A DNA stretch of 64,000 nucleotides from Myxococcales bacterium (lineage in GTDB: Bacteria; Myxococcota_A; Polyangia; Fen-1088). A program made the position numbers and the translations under genes. Under the pieces are notes generated by a model. It worked only from the letters and a program-made list of their open reading frames with translations, was not told the DNA's origin and made no database searches. This document shows positions 9,587-18,607 of this stretch, one piece after another (within the stretch, counting starts at the first letter, position 1; every line of letters begins with the position of its first letter). The stretch spans positions 1-64,000 of the forward strand of contig JAGTJU010000001.1 in the NCBI GenBank assembly GCA_022184915.1, written 5' to 3'.

Positions 9587-10678
9587 TCAGGGGGCCGGCG
9601 GGGGTTTGCGGAGGGTGTCGGCTTCGGTCACACCCCCCAAAACTTCGATTTTGAGACCGTCCGAGAGCCCTACCTCGATCGGCCGACGCTGGGCGGGGCC
9701 CTCGCCCTTCACCACCTCGACGTGTGGCTTGCCCTTCTCGAACACGAGGAAACTCTCCGAGACCGCCAAAACGTTGGTGCGGCGCTCGAGAACGATGTTC
9801 GCATTGGCGCTGTAGCCCGCGCGTACCGTGACGCCCTTGGGAGCTGAAAAGGCGGCCTCGATCTCGAACTCGGTGGTGCCGGCAGTCAGCTTGACCACGC
9901 TCTTGGGGGCCACGAACTGCAGCGTGCCCTCGAAGGTGGAATCGTTGAGCGCACCGATGACGATCTGCACGGGCATGCCGGCCTTCAGCTTGCCCACCTC
10001 GGACTCGTCCACGGTGCCCTTGAAGATCATGTCACTCATGTCGGCGACGAAGGCCACCGTGGTGCCCGGGTTGAAGCTGTTGGCGTTGATCACCGAGCTG
10101 CCCACCTTGACCGGGATGGACAGCACGGTGCCGTCGACGGTGCTCTCGATGAGGGTGGGCGCCCCGCGGGTCTGCTTCAGCGCGCCCGCGCGCAGCAGCT
10201 GAACGCGGCTGCGGGCGGTGTTCATCTCCTCGACAGCCAGCTCGTGCTCGGCCTGGAAACGGTCCAGCTCGGCCGCGGCCAGGTTTCCCTGGGCCGCCAG
10301 AGGCACAACGCGATCGAGGTCGCGCTTGGCCCGCTCTTCCCGCAGCACGGCTGACTTGAAGCGCAGCTCGGCTTCGTTGAGTCCGACGGGATCCACGATG
10401 ATCTCCACCTCGCCTACGACGTCGCCCTTTTTGACTTCATCGCCCGGCTTGACGAAGAGGTTGCGCAAGATGCCCGCCACCTTGGGTTTGAGCTCCACCT
10501 CGCGACGGGGCGAGATGGTGCCGGAGGCCACTGATTTTTTCAGGATCTCCGTGCGAAAGGGCTTCTCCGTTTCCGCCTTGGCCTCCCGCGGACGGGACTT
10601 GCTGTAGAGGAACCAGAGGGTGCCGCCCATGAGCAGCACGATGAGGAGAGCGATGACGATGGGAAAGCTGCGTTTCAT
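9587..10678 (-). CDS. MacA/HlyD-type periplasmic adaptor (membrane-fusion protein)
   Basis: The 363-residue adaptor that would link the inner-membrane ABC permeases to an outer-membrane channel. One N-terminal TM anchor (FPIVIALLIVLLMGG), a split biotinyl-lipoyl-like domain (KPKVAGILRNLFVKPGDEVK), a helical hairpin about 125-175, then beta-barrel and membrane-proximal domains. ATG at 10678 is chosen because the frame extends upstream into the neighbouring permease without homology. It is the last gene of the four-gene operon, 13 bases after the second permease. No TolC-like gene is in the window. Confidence 0.88.
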   Translation of the reverse strand: MKRSFPIVIALLIVLLMGGTLWFLYSKSRPREAKAETEKPFRTEILKKSVASGTISPRREVELKPKVAGILRNLFVKPGDEVKKGDVVGEVEIIVDPVGLNEAELRFKSAVLREERAKRDLDRVVPLAAQGNLAAAELDRFQAEHELAVEEMNTARSRVQLLRAGALKQTRGAPTLIESTVDGTVLSIPVKVGSSVINANSFNPGTTVAFVADMSDMIFKGTVDESEVGKLKAGMPVQIVIGALNDSTFEGTLQFVAPKSVVKLTAGTTEFEIEAAFSAPKGVTVRAGYSANANIVLERRTNVLAVSESFLVFEKGKPHVEVVKGEGPAQRRPIEVGLSDGLKIEVLGGVTEADTLRKPPPAP

Positions 10679-10691
10679 GATGCGTTCAGGG

Positions 10692-11957
10692 TCATTCGTG
10701 AGCCAGCGCTTCGACGGGCTTGATGGCAACGGCCGTGCGGGCGGGGGCCAGCCCGGCCAGCGCGCCCACGAGGGTGAGAATGGCCACGGCCACGAGGGCC
10801 TTGGGGAGATCGAGATCGGGAGGCGCGAAGAACTGAGGCCCGCGGGTCTTCGGCATGGACTCGAAGATCTTCTGTGACAAGGCCAGCACACCCACGCCGG
10901 CCGAGAGGCCGAGGCCACCCGCAAGCCCCGTGAGCACCACGGCCTCCTCCACGACCTGCGCCATGATCGAACGGGGGGTGGCGCCGATGGCCTTGCGGAT
11001 GCCGAACTCCCTCGTGCGTTCGTTGATCGAGATCATCAGGATGTTGCTGACGCCGAGCGCACCGGCCAGGAGGGTCATGACCCCCACGATCCACGAGAGC
11101 GTGGCGATGCCCAAAAAGAGGTTCGAGAGGCGGCGGAAGTCTTTTTCGCTGTTGTAGCTTTCGATCCCTCCGGGATCGTCGGGGTCCACTTGGTGCCGCC
11201 GTTTGAGCAACTGGGCGGCTTGGGCCTCGACCTCGCTCGACGACACACCTTCGTCGAGCAGGATCGTGAAGTAGTGCACTTCATCGCCGCGGCCGTTCAT
11301 GCGGTTGAAGGTCGAGCGCGGCAGATAGATCCGCCCGTTCATGAAGTCCGCGCGCTCGCCGGACGACTCGGAGTGGAATGTGCCCACCACGTCGAAGGTG
11401 GCGCCCTGGATGCGAATCTGCTGGCCGATGGGATCTTCGTCGGGCGTAAAGAGCGTCTCGAAGACCCGCTGCCCGATGACGGCCACTTTGCGGAACTCCG
11501 AGAGATCGAGCGGATTCAAAAAGCGTCCCTTGTCGACGACGAGCCCTTCGATCTGTAGGAACTCCGGCACGTCCCCGGATACGGTAAACGTGTCGGAGCG
11601 CTCCCGCCGCGACACGGGCGACGTGGCCCCCCAGCCGCCGTGGGTGCGGGGGGCGACGGCCAACACCCCCGGGACCCGCTCGGCCAGGAGCGCGCCATCG
11701 CTGCCCATCAAGCGAATTTGCCGGTTCGGGCCGTGGCCCTTGTAGGGCTTCGTGGTGGTGCCCGACCACACGTAGATGGCGTTGCGGGCGAAGCGGCCCA
11801 GGCTGCCCATCACGCCGCGCTCGAGGCCTCGCCCGAAGCCCAACATGACGATCAGCATGAACACGCCCCAGAACACCCCGCAAGACGTGAGGAAGGTGCG
11901 CAGCCTGTTGCGTCGCAGGGTCTCGAAGACCTCGTTCCACCGATCGAGCGCGCGCAT
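10692..11957 (-). CDS. MacB/FtsX-type ABC transporter permease (second)
   Basis: A 421-residue permease. One TM helix near the N-terminus (about 25-48), a large periplasmic MacB-PCD domain (about 50-270), then three C-terminal TM helices of the FtsX domain (about 285-410), including the conserved ISINERTREFGIRKAIGA motif. That is the mechanotransmission MacB topology but without a fused ATPase; the nucleotide-binding subunit is the separate gene at 13196-13906. It starts 3 bases after the first permease, so translation is probably coupled. The pair likely forms a heterodimer. Confidence 0.88.
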   Translation of the reverse strand: MRALDRWNEVFETLRRNRLRTFLTSCGVFWGVFMLIVMLGFGRGLERGVMGSLGRFARNAIYVWSGTTTKPYKGHGPNRQIRLMGSDGALLAERVPGVLAVAPRTHGGWGATSPVSRRERSDTFTVSGDVPEFLQIEGLVVDKGRFLNPLDLSEFRKVAVIGQRVFETLFTPDEDPIGQQIRIQGATFDVVGTFHSESSGERADFMNGRIYLPRSTFNRMNGRGDEVHYFTILLDEGVSSSEVEAQAAQLLKRRHQVDPDDPGGIESYNSEKDFRRLSNLFLGIATLSWIVGVMTLLAGALGVSNILMISINERTREFGIRKAIGATPRSIMAQVVEEAVVLTGLAGGLGLSAGVGVLALSQKIFESMPKTRGPQFFAPPDLDLPKALVAVAILTLVGALAGLAPARTAVAIKPVEALAHE

Positions 11958-11960
11958 GGC

Positions 11961-13199
11961 TCACTCCGCGCGGAGCGCCTCCACCGGGTTTACGCGCGCC
12001 GCCCGACGCGCCGGCCACAGGCCTGCGAGCAAGCCGGCCACCACGAGGATCAGCGTGGCCATGAGGCCCACGCGCACATCCACCTCGGGGTTGCGGAAGA
12101 AGGTGTTGTCGTCGGGCAAGAGCCGGCTGCCGAATTCCACCGTGGCCACGGCGGCCACGAGCCCGAGATAACCGGCGGTGGTCGTCACCAGCAATGCTTC
12201 CTCGAGCACCATGAGCACGATCGATGAAGGCTTGGCCCCCAGGGCCTTGCGCACGCCGAACTCCTTCGTGCGCTCTTTGACGGAGATCAGCATGATGTTG
12301 CCCACGCCGACCACGCCCGCCAGGATGGTGCCAAGGCCGATGAGCCACACGAAGCTGCGGATGGCCCACAGCACGCCCATCATCTTCTGGTGCATGAAGT
12401 GGTTGTTGCGCACGCGAATGGCGCCCTTGTCCGTGGGATCGAAGCCGTGGCGGGCGCCCAGTCTCCGCTTGAGATCGTCCACCACGGCCTCGGCTTCGGC
12501 TACGGGCGTGGTGCCCACGGTGAACATGACCCTGTCCACGTCCTTCGTGCCCCCCAGCACCAACTGGCCCGTGGACAGGGGGATGAAGATCGTGTCTTGT
12601 TCGCCCTGATCGCCTTCGTCGCTGAAGGTGCCCACGATCGTGAAGGTGCTGCGGCCAATCGAGATGGACTGGCCGAGGGGGTCTTCGCCGCCTGGGAAGA
12701 GCACGGAGATCACCTTTTGGCCGGCCACCGCCACCTTGCGGCGCTCCTGGATGTCGAGGTCGTCGAGGTAGCGGCCCCGGCTGATGTTGGTGCGCTCGAG
12801 GAACCTGTTCTCTGCGGGAACGGCCTTGACCGAAAAAGCTCCCTGGCGGCCGCGGCGGGACACCGTGGCGTCTTCGCGGGGACGGTAGCGGGCGCTGACG
12901 TGGTCGGCCTCGGTGACGGCGTTTTTGACGAAGGTGAAGTCGTCGTTCGTCATGCGAATGATCCGGCCCTTGGGGTGGCCCGCAAAGGCCTTTTGGGTGG
13001 GGGAGGGAAACAGCCACACGCTGTTCGTGGCGATGTCGCGAAAGGCACTCTCGGCGCCGTTGGCGAGGCCGTTGCCCGCCGCCAGCAACAAAACCAGCAT
13101 GAAGATGCCCCAGGCGACGGAGAGCGCGGTCAAGGCCGTGCGCAGCTTGCGGCGCGCGAGCGAGGAGCCCACCTCGCGCCATCGGTCGAGCGTGTTCAT
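11961..13199 (-). CDS. MacB/FtsX-type ABC transporter permease (first)
   Basis: A 412-residue paralogue of the next permease with the same layout: N-terminal TM helix, MacB-like periplasmic domain, and an FtsX domain with ISVKERTKEFGVRKALGAKP before the last two TM helices. Its ATG overlaps the stop of the ATPase gene by 4 bases, indicating translational coupling. Exporters of this group handle antibiotics, peptides or lipoprotein-linked substrates; the substrate here is not evident. Confidence 0.88.
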   Translation of the reverse strand: MNTLDRWREVGSSLARRKLRTALTALSVAWGIFMLVLLLAAGNGLANGAESAFRDIATNSVWLFPSPTQKAFAGHPKGRIIRMTNDDFTFVKNAVTEADHVSARYRPREDATVSRRGRQGAFSVKAVPAENRFLERTNISRGRYLDDLDIQERRKVAVAGQKVISVLFPGGEDPLGQSISIGRSTFTIVGTFSDEGDQGEQDTIFIPLSTGQLVLGGTKDVDRVMFTVGTTPVAEAEAVVDDLKRRLGARHGFDPTDKGAIRVRNNHFMHQKMMGVLWAIRSFVWLIGLGTILAGVVGVGNIMLISVKERTKEFGVRKALGAKPSSIVLMVLEEALLVTTTAGYLGLVAAVATVEFGSRLLPDDNTFFRNPEVDVRVGLMATLILVVAGLLAGLWPARRAARVNPVEALRAE

Positions 13200-13906
13200 G
13201 GCGTGGCCGGCTGCGCCCCCGCCCGGGCGGGGGGCTCGGCGTCTCCCTCTTGGATCTGGCCATCACGGATGCGCACCAGGCGGCGGCAGCGCGCGGCCAC
13301 GTCGGGCTCGTGGGTGACGATCACCAGGGTGACGCCCGCCGCGTTCGCCTCCTCGAGCAGCTCCATGATCTGATGCGAGGTTTTCGTGTCGAGGGCCCCG
13401 GTGGGTTCGTCGGCCAACACCAGGCGAGGCCCTGTGACCAAGGCCCGCGCGATGGCGACGCGCTGTTTTTCCCCGCCCGACATCTCCGAAGGCAGGTGCG
13501 AGGCGCGGGCCGACAAGCCCACCCGTTCGAGGGCGGCCAACGCCATTTCACGGCGCAGGCGCCGGGGCACGCCCCGGTACTGGAGCGGCAGCTCCACGTT
13601 TTCGGTGGCGGTCTTGAGTGCCAACAGGTTGAACGACTGAAAGACGAAGCCCAAAAACCGGTTGCGGTAGTGGGCCGCCCGGCCCTCGCTGAGATCTTTG
13701 ATCGGGGTGCCGTCGAGGGTGTAGAGCCCTTCGTCGTAGTCGTCCAGGATGCCCAGGATGTTGAGCAGGGTCGACTTGCCCGAGCCTGAAGAGCCCATGA
13801 TGGCCACCAGCTCTCCGGCCCCGATGTGTAGGTTGATGTTGCGCAGCACAGGCAGCGCGTCTACGCCCGCACGATAGGATTTGCTGATACCGGAAAGCTC
13901 GATCAT
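13196..13906 (-). CDS. MacB/LolD-type ABC transporter ATP-binding protein
   Basis: The cytoplasmic ATPase that drives the exporter, 236 residues from the ATG at 13906 (MIELSGISKSYRAG). Walker A is GSSGSGKS, the Q-loop is VFQSFNLL, the signature is MSGGEKQRVAIARAL, Walker B is LVLADEPTGALD and the H-loop is VIVTHEP. The EPTGALD and SGGEKQR forms are typical of the MacB/LolD/FtsE subfamily, matching the FtsX-type permeases next to it. An upstream GTG/ATG adding 12 residues is possible but not supported by the family. First gene of the operon. Confidence 0.93.
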   Translation of the reverse strand: MIELSGISKSYRAGVDALPVLRNINLHIGAGELVAIMGSSGSGKSTLLNILGILDDYDEGLYTLDGTPIKDLSEGRAAHYRNRFLGFVFQSFNLLALKTATENVELPLQYRGVPRRLRREMALAALERVGLSARASHLPSEMSGGEKQRVAIARALVTGPRLVLADEPTGALDTKTSHQIMELLEEANAAGVTLVIVTHEPDVAARCRRLVRIRDGQIQEGDAEPPARAGAQPATP

Positions 13907-14000
13907 GGGCGGGGGCGCGGGAAAGCCTCGGTAGGATGCCACGGCAGGCGGCCCGGTGCCGGCCCCCGTGCGTGGCCGGCGCGTCTGGTTGTGCGGTGGT

Positions 14001-15074
14001 TCACGGCGGCATCAGGGCCACCACGGCCTCCCACGCCTCGGTGGTGCCGATGTCTTCGATGATCATCAGCGCCTCCGCGGTGGCCCGATCGGCCCGCACG
14101 CCTTTGCGGGTGAGCGCGGCCGCGATGGCCTGGGCCATGGCGAGGCGCGTGGCCAATTCGCGGCGGGCGCGCGCGAACGTGCCGTGATCGGTCCACTCGA
14201 AGGACCAGATCACGTCGGCCAGCCAGTCGTTGTACATGTCGCGGGGGCGGCGCACGGTGGTGGCGCGGGCCTCGGCCTTGTCGAAGAAGCGCGCCCAGGG
14301 CCGGCCGCGGTGAGGGAAGCGCACGCCTGCGGTTACCGCAAGGATCGCATCGGCAAACCAGGACTTCGCCAGTTCGTACGCCGAATCGTCCTCCTGTTCG
14401 TGAAACTCCTTGGCGACGTCGCGCCAGGAGCGCCCGCGGAGCCGGGGAAAGGGCTTGCGCGCGAGCACGGTGAAGGGGTCACGGCCGGCCGCCAAAGCGG
14501 CAAGCCAGGGGGCTTCCTCGGCGAGGTAGGTCGCAAAGCCCACGTGGCGACGAGACGTGAGCGAAATCCGCCCCAGCATGCTGCGCTCGGCACGCAAGAC
14601 CTTGCCCGGGATGCGGATCTCCTCTTCCACCGCGGCGGGGGTGAGGGCGGGACGCTCGCCCAGGGTGCGGCACGAGCAGCGGTGGGCGGTGACCACCCTG
14701 CGGCCCACGGGGGTGGCCACGAGCGCGAAGGGGAACTTGCGACAGGTGTCGGGCTTTCCTTCGACACCCAGCTGTGCGTGCACGCCACATAAATGATCCG
14801 GGCGCAGGAAGACGCACGTGCCGTCGTCCTTGAAGCGAAACACCTTCGCGCGAATGGAGCTGTCGTAAAAGACGGGATCGCGGTGGAGCCGCTTGACCGG
14901 GATGAGCTCGGCCGCCGAGACGGGGCCGAGAAGGTGGATGCTGCTACAGCACAGCCCGTCGGCGAAGCAACGGAAGGCCGCGCCCGGCCGCACCAACAAG
15001 GCGTGGCGCTGCGGGCGCGCGGGAGGGGAGGGAGCCGCGGCGTTGCCGGGCCCCCGGGCATGGGGGGTGCTCAC
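14001..15074 (-). CDS. YkgJ/FliB-type cysteine-cluster protein
   Basis: 357 residues with the CxxCxxCC-type metal cluster: FRCFADGLCCSS, then CVFL, HLCGVH, DTCRKFPF and HRCSC. This pattern is shared by YkgJ proteins (putative zinc or iron binders) and the FliB lysine N-methylase family; the Cys-region context KPDTCRKFPF is common to both. The C-terminal half is helical and not recognised. GTG start at 15074. It starts only 7 bases after the stop of the GH116 gene, so it is co-transcribed; a maturation role for that enzyme cannot be shown. Confidence 0.72.
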   Translation of the reverse strand: MSTPHARGPGNAAAPSPPARPQRHALLVRPGAAFRCFADGLCCSSIHLLGPVSAAELIPVKRLHRDPVFYDSSIRAKVFRFKDDGTCVFLRPDHLCGVHAQLGVEGKPDTCRKFPFALVATPVGRRVVTAHRCSCRTLGERPALTPAAVEEEIRIPGKVLRAERSMLGRISLTSRRHVGFATYLAEEAPWLAALAAGRDPFTVLARKPFPRLRGRSWRDVAKEFHEQEDDSAYELAKSWFADAILAVTAGVRFPHRGRPWARFFDKAEARATTVRRPRDMYNDWLADVIWSFEWTDHGTFARARRELATRLAMAQAIAAALTRKGVRADRATAEALMIIEDIGTTEAWEAVVALMPP

Positions 15075-15081
15075 GCGACCA

Positions 15082-17676
15082 TCAAGCCCGCGCTTCGAGC
15101 ACCTGTAAAGCTTTGACGACGAGAGGCGTGGCGAAGGAGAACGTGACCTCGCCCGCGCCTGCCGTGACCGCCCCCGCCGGCAAGCTCAGCGGTTGGCCAT
15201 CGACCCGCAGCGTGGCGCGCGCACTCGGCTTGTCGAGGCTGAGCGTGAGCCCCTGCAGCGTGAGCTCGCCCGTGGCCAGGCTTATCTTGATCCTCTGACC
15301 TCCGGCCGCGCCGTTGCGCTCGTAGTGGCCCGTGGCCGTGGGGGTGGCGAAGAAGAGCCGCAGTTGCCGCTTGGGCACCGTGGGCGCGAACCCCAGCACG
15401 CCCTGGTTCTGGGTGAGACCCGCCATGGCGTTCACCGCGGCCCACGCCGACAAAGCCCGGTAATAGTGGCCGCCGAACTCCTGGTGGTCCCAGTAGCGAC
15501 CCGCTTTGCGGTAGCGCCGATCCACGGTGCGGAATACGTCGAGCCCCTCTTTGTAAAGACCCTCGTACATGAGGAACGACGCAAAGGCCAGCTCGACCCC
15601 CGACCAGCAGGTGTTCGCCTGATCCACCCAGATGTGATCGGGGATGTCGGCCCAGGGCGTTTGCCCGGGCCAGCTGCAGTTGCGCAAGCCGAAATCGGGT
15701 TTGTACGACAGGTCGAGCACGGCCTCGAGGGCGGACCGCACGTGGGCGCGAGGGACCAGATCGTCCTTGCCGAAAAAGCGCATCGTCCACTGGCCGATCA
15801 GCTGATCGGTCAGGCAGCCTTCATCCTTGCCGCCGTGTTTGCCGCCTTCGTCGTTCCACAGGCGGTAGTACTTGCCGTTCCACAAGCGGCTCTCGAAGAT
15901 CGCCTTACCCTTTTCGTAAAAGGCGGCGTAGCGCTTGGCTGCGGGCTCGTTGCCCAGCGCGCGGGCGCCCGCGGCCATGCCGGCCAGGGCGGCGAGCCAC
16001 TGCGAGCCGATGTACGCGGCCACCCCGAACATGGGGAAGTTGTCGTAGCTCGACATGATGCCTTCCATGTCGGGCATCGAATCGCCGTCGAGATCCCGCT
16101 CTTTCAGGCAGTACTCGAGGGCCTTTTCCATCGAAGGCCACATCTCCTTCAAGAAGGCCTTGTCGCCCGTCCAGAAGAAGTCGCGCATCACCATGCCCAC
16201 GTACTGGGCGTGTAGATCCAGCCGCCTGTCTACACCGGCCACGCCGGTCTTCTTCTTCGCGAAATCGCGGAGCAGGCCGTGGGCGATCTCACCCGAGGGT
16301 TCTTGAATGCCCCGGTGAGCCCGTAAAGTCGAGCGCTGCAACGAGGGAAACAGGGTGGCGATGGGGATCGAGCCGTAGACGCTCACGTCCGTGGTCGCCA
16401 GGGGTCCCCAGTGCTTTTCCGGGGTGAGGCCCTCGAGAATGCCGAAGTTGCCGTCTTTGGTGGCCCAGCCGCTGGTGACGAAGGTGTTCAGCTGCGAGTT
16501 CACCTGGTCCAGCACCACGGGGTCGGCGTCGCTGTCATAGAACGCGTCCACGAAGGCCTGCGTGCGGCCCCGCAGGTCGGCCTTGTGCGTGGCCACGTGG
16601 CGGGCCACCTCGGCCGCCGACTTGAACGTGCGGGCGTAGTAGGCGCCCTCAATGCGCGTTTTGTCCTCGTTCCACATGTTGGGAAAGTGCCAGGCCATGA
16701 CGAAGCCGTGAGAAAAGCCCTGGCGGGGCGCAAGCGACGCCGAGCGGGCCAGCGTGTTGAACGTGCGGGGCAAGGCAAAGCGTTTGCCCGTGGCCTTGTC
16801 TTTCGTGGTGCGCTTGGCGGTTTCGTCGAGCCCGGGCAAGGTTTTGCTGCGCAGCACGCGCTCGAAGTAAGGGTGCCGGTGTTCCCACCCGAGGTAGTGG
16901 GTGGTCTCGTCCGAAAGAGACAGCAGCGCCAGGGTGCCATTCGAGCTGTGATCGGCAGGCAGACCCGTGGCGCCGGCCTCGAACCCCTTCCACCCCGTAC
17001 CCTCGAAGCGCGTGGCGCTGTAGAGCTTTTCCTTGACGTCGTAGCCTGCGACGTTGCGCTGGCAGGCCATGAGCATCACGTCGACCGGCTTGCGCGACTT
17101 GTTCGTGACCTGGAAATCGAAACAGATGGCGGGCAGCGTGGAGCTGTCCACGTCGTGAGGAACGAAGGGGCTAAACGCCTCGAGGGTGATCTCCACGGGC
17201 ATCTCGGGATCCGTGAACACCAACTCAGCCTGGGGGAACCGGGCGCTGTACGTGATCGTCTGAACGCCGGTCATCCAGGGAAACTCGTAGACGTGCACGT
17301 CGACGGTGCCCACCCTGTGGCCGCCCTCGATCTGCAGCAGTTTGATGCGCGGCTCTTGTCCCGGCACCTCGTAGCGCAGCTTGAAGAACATGATGTCGTC
17401 TTGCTCGAACCCCAGGTGGGGGCCCGTGCCCCGGGGGGCGTTGTTGAACGCGCTCCACTCGTAAAAGCGACCGTCCTTGCGCAGCTCGGCGCCTCCAGCC
17501 CCGACGCCTCCCAAAGTCACGCCGCTGCGGGGCCGATCGTCGTGGCGCATCACCTCTTTGTAGGGCGGCGGGGTCCGGCGGGCGGCAAGGGCGGCGCGGG
17601 GCGAGGGCCAGGCGGGAAGGAGCAGGCTGCCGGCGGTGCCGAAGGTGGCGCCCGCCAGGAGGTCTCGTCGCTTCAT
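15082..17676 (-). CDS. GH116 beta-glucosidase / GBA2-type glucosylceramidase, exported
   Basis: An 864-residue glycoside hydrolase. It begins with a twin-arginine-like signal (MKRRDLLAGATFGTAGSLLL). The GBA2 N-terminal beta-domain spans about 45-330 and the (alpha/alpha)6 catalytic domain about 380-800. The predicted nucleophile is Glu415 in ILEGLTPEKHW, aligned with the YLEG motif of GBA2. The predicted acid/base is Asp545 in SSYDNF, aligned with the QTYDGW motif. Both are intact. The family hydrolyses beta-glucosides such as glucosylceramide, and some members act on xylosides. ATG at 17676 follows a TAGGAG site 5 bases upstream. The substrate in this organism is not known. Confidence 0.88.
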   Translation of the reverse strand: MKRRDLLAGATFGTAGSLLLPAWPSPRAALAARRTPPPYKEVMRHDDRPRSGVTLGGVGAGGAELRKDGRFYEWSAFNNAPRGTGPHLGFEQDDIMFFKLRYEVPGQEPRIKLLQIEGGHRVGTVDVHVYEFPWMTGVQTITYSARFPQAELVFTDPEMPVEITLEAFSPFVPHDVDSSTLPAICFDFQVTNKSRKPVDVMLMACQRNVAGYDVKEKLYSATRFEGTGWKGFEAGATGLPADHSSNGTLALLSLSDETTHYLGWEHRHPYFERVLRSKTLPGLDETAKRTTKDKATGKRFALPRTFNTLARSASLAPRQGFSHGFVMAWHFPNMWNEDKTRIEGAYYARTFKSAAEVARHVATHKADLRGRTQAFVDAFYDSDADPVVLDQVNSQLNTFVTSGWATKDGNFGILEGLTPEKHWGPLATTDVSVYGSIPIATLFPSLQRSTLRAHRGIQEPSGEIAHGLLRDFAKKKTGVAGVDRRLDLHAQYVGMVMRDFFWTGDKAFLKEMWPSMEKALEYCLKERDLDGDSMPDMEGIMSSYDNFPMFGVAAYIGSQWLAALAGMAAGARALGNEPAAKRYAAFYEKGKAIFESRLWNGKYYRLWNDEGGKHGGKDEGCLTDQLIGQWTMRFFGKDDLVPRAHVRSALEAVLDLSYKPDFGLRNCSWPGQTPWADIPDHIWVDQANTCWSGVELAFASFLMYEGLYKEGLDVFRTVDRRYRKAGRYWDHQEFGGHYYRALSAWAAVNAMAGLTQNQGVLGFAPTVPKRQLRLFFATPTATGHYERNGAAGGQRIKISLATGELTLQGLTLSLDKPSARATLRVDGQPLSLPAGAVTAGAGEVTFSFATPLVVKALQVLEARA

Positions 17677-17693
17677 GAAGTCTCCTAGAGGAA

Positions 17694-17727
17694 GGGGGGG
17701 GGCTGGGGGGGGACCCTTCGAGGGGGG
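17694..17727. repeat. G-tract cluster in the GH116 5' region
   Basis: On the plus strand three G runs of 9, 8 and 6 bases (17694-17702, 17705-17712, 17722-17727) lie 18-51 bases upstream of the GH116 start codon, which reads the other way. The mRNA leader would therefore be C-rich and the template strand G-rich. Such runs can form G-quadruplex structures and are also prone to length variation; no function is demonstrated. Confidence 0.4.
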
Positions 17728-17903
17728 CCCCAAGGAATAAGGTGCGCCCCGGTCGAGGAAGAAGGGGGCACGTGGCTCGGAAAAGGCTGACACGCTCCCC
17801 GGATTGTGGGGCCCTGTCAAGGCGATCCGATGTCACGGGGATCACAGGATTCTGCGCCGAAGCCGCGGGTGGCCGCAGGGCCCGGCGGACGAGCCCCCTG
17901 GGG

Positions 17904-18299
17904 CTAAGGCCGCGCGGAGTTTGGAGCGCGGGACGGCAAGAGCACTTTGATGAGCGCCTGGGGCCGCCGGATCATGTCCGCCAGCGTGTACTGATCGAGC
18001 GTCTCGAGAAACCGGCGTTCGGCTTGCTTGAATACGCCCTTGAGCGTGCAGGAGGGGTCGAGCGGGCAGGTGTTCTTCTCGGCGTTGAAGCACTCGAGCA
18101 GCTCGAAGTTGGGCTCGGTCTCTCTCACCACGTCGCCGATGCGTAACAGAGCAGGGTCAATAGAGAGCCTGAGCCCCCCGGCCTGAGAACACGCAGGGAA
18201 AAGTCGGCCTGTCGAGTCAGACGCATCGACCTGAACACTACCAGCGCCAGCGTTTCGCCGCGGAAAACAGTCGAGCCCTGCAGGTTTCGGAAGCGGCAT
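17904..18299 (-). pseudogene. NsrR-like Rrf2 regulator lacking its DNA-binding head
   Basis: From about residue 40 on, the frame matches the C-terminal half of NsrR/Rrf2 nitric-oxide sensors: GGLRLSIDPALLRIGDVVRE, then ECF-x6-TCPLDPSC with three Cys in the iron-sulphur ligand pattern, then ETLDQYTLADMI. The N-terminal winged helix-turn-helix (about 60-70 residues) is missing. The residues before the match are Ser/Ala/Gly-rich and not homologous, and no other frame on either strand up to 18608 supplies the helix-turn-helix. This is most likely a decayed gene. A DNA-binding-free sensor fragment is possible but less likely. About 130 codons remain open. Confidence 0.6.
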
Positions 18300-18607
18300 C
18301 GTCAGCGACGCCCCCGAAACAGGACGACGTCACTGACGAATGCGAGAGCTAAACAGGAGTGTCAAATGCTTCTTGGTACGCTTTCTGACAGCCGACGAGC
18401 CTTCATGACAACACCACAACGAGAGCTTGTTCGGTCCACCTTTGCGAGGCGCTTGCGCCGAATCTGATGGTGAAGGGGAGGGGGAAAGCGCTTGCTCGGG
18501 TGTGTGTGCGTTTGCGCCGAGCAAACCCGCTGTAGGTCGAGAACCCCCACTGCTGATTTTCTTGGGATGGGACTTGCCTCGACTGTGTCAGCTGGTCACG
18601 CTATGAG
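18300..18607. other. intergenic region before the chemosensory operon
   Basis: About 300 bases between the headless regulator and the first chemosensory gene. No convincing protein-coding frame is visible; short frames here are Ser/Pro-rich with no recognisable domain. The right end holds a sigma-54-like promoter, listed separately. Confidence 0.5.
18563..18578 (+). promoter_or_regulatory. possible sigma-54 (-24/-12) promoter
   Basis: TGGGATGGGACTTGCC has GG and GC dinucleotides separated by exactly 10 bases, the sigma-54 spacing, with TTGC at the -12 element. The predicted start site falls near 18589, about 19 bases before the ATG at 18608. The -24 half departs from the TGGCAC consensus, so this is a candidate only. 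Confidence 0.3.
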
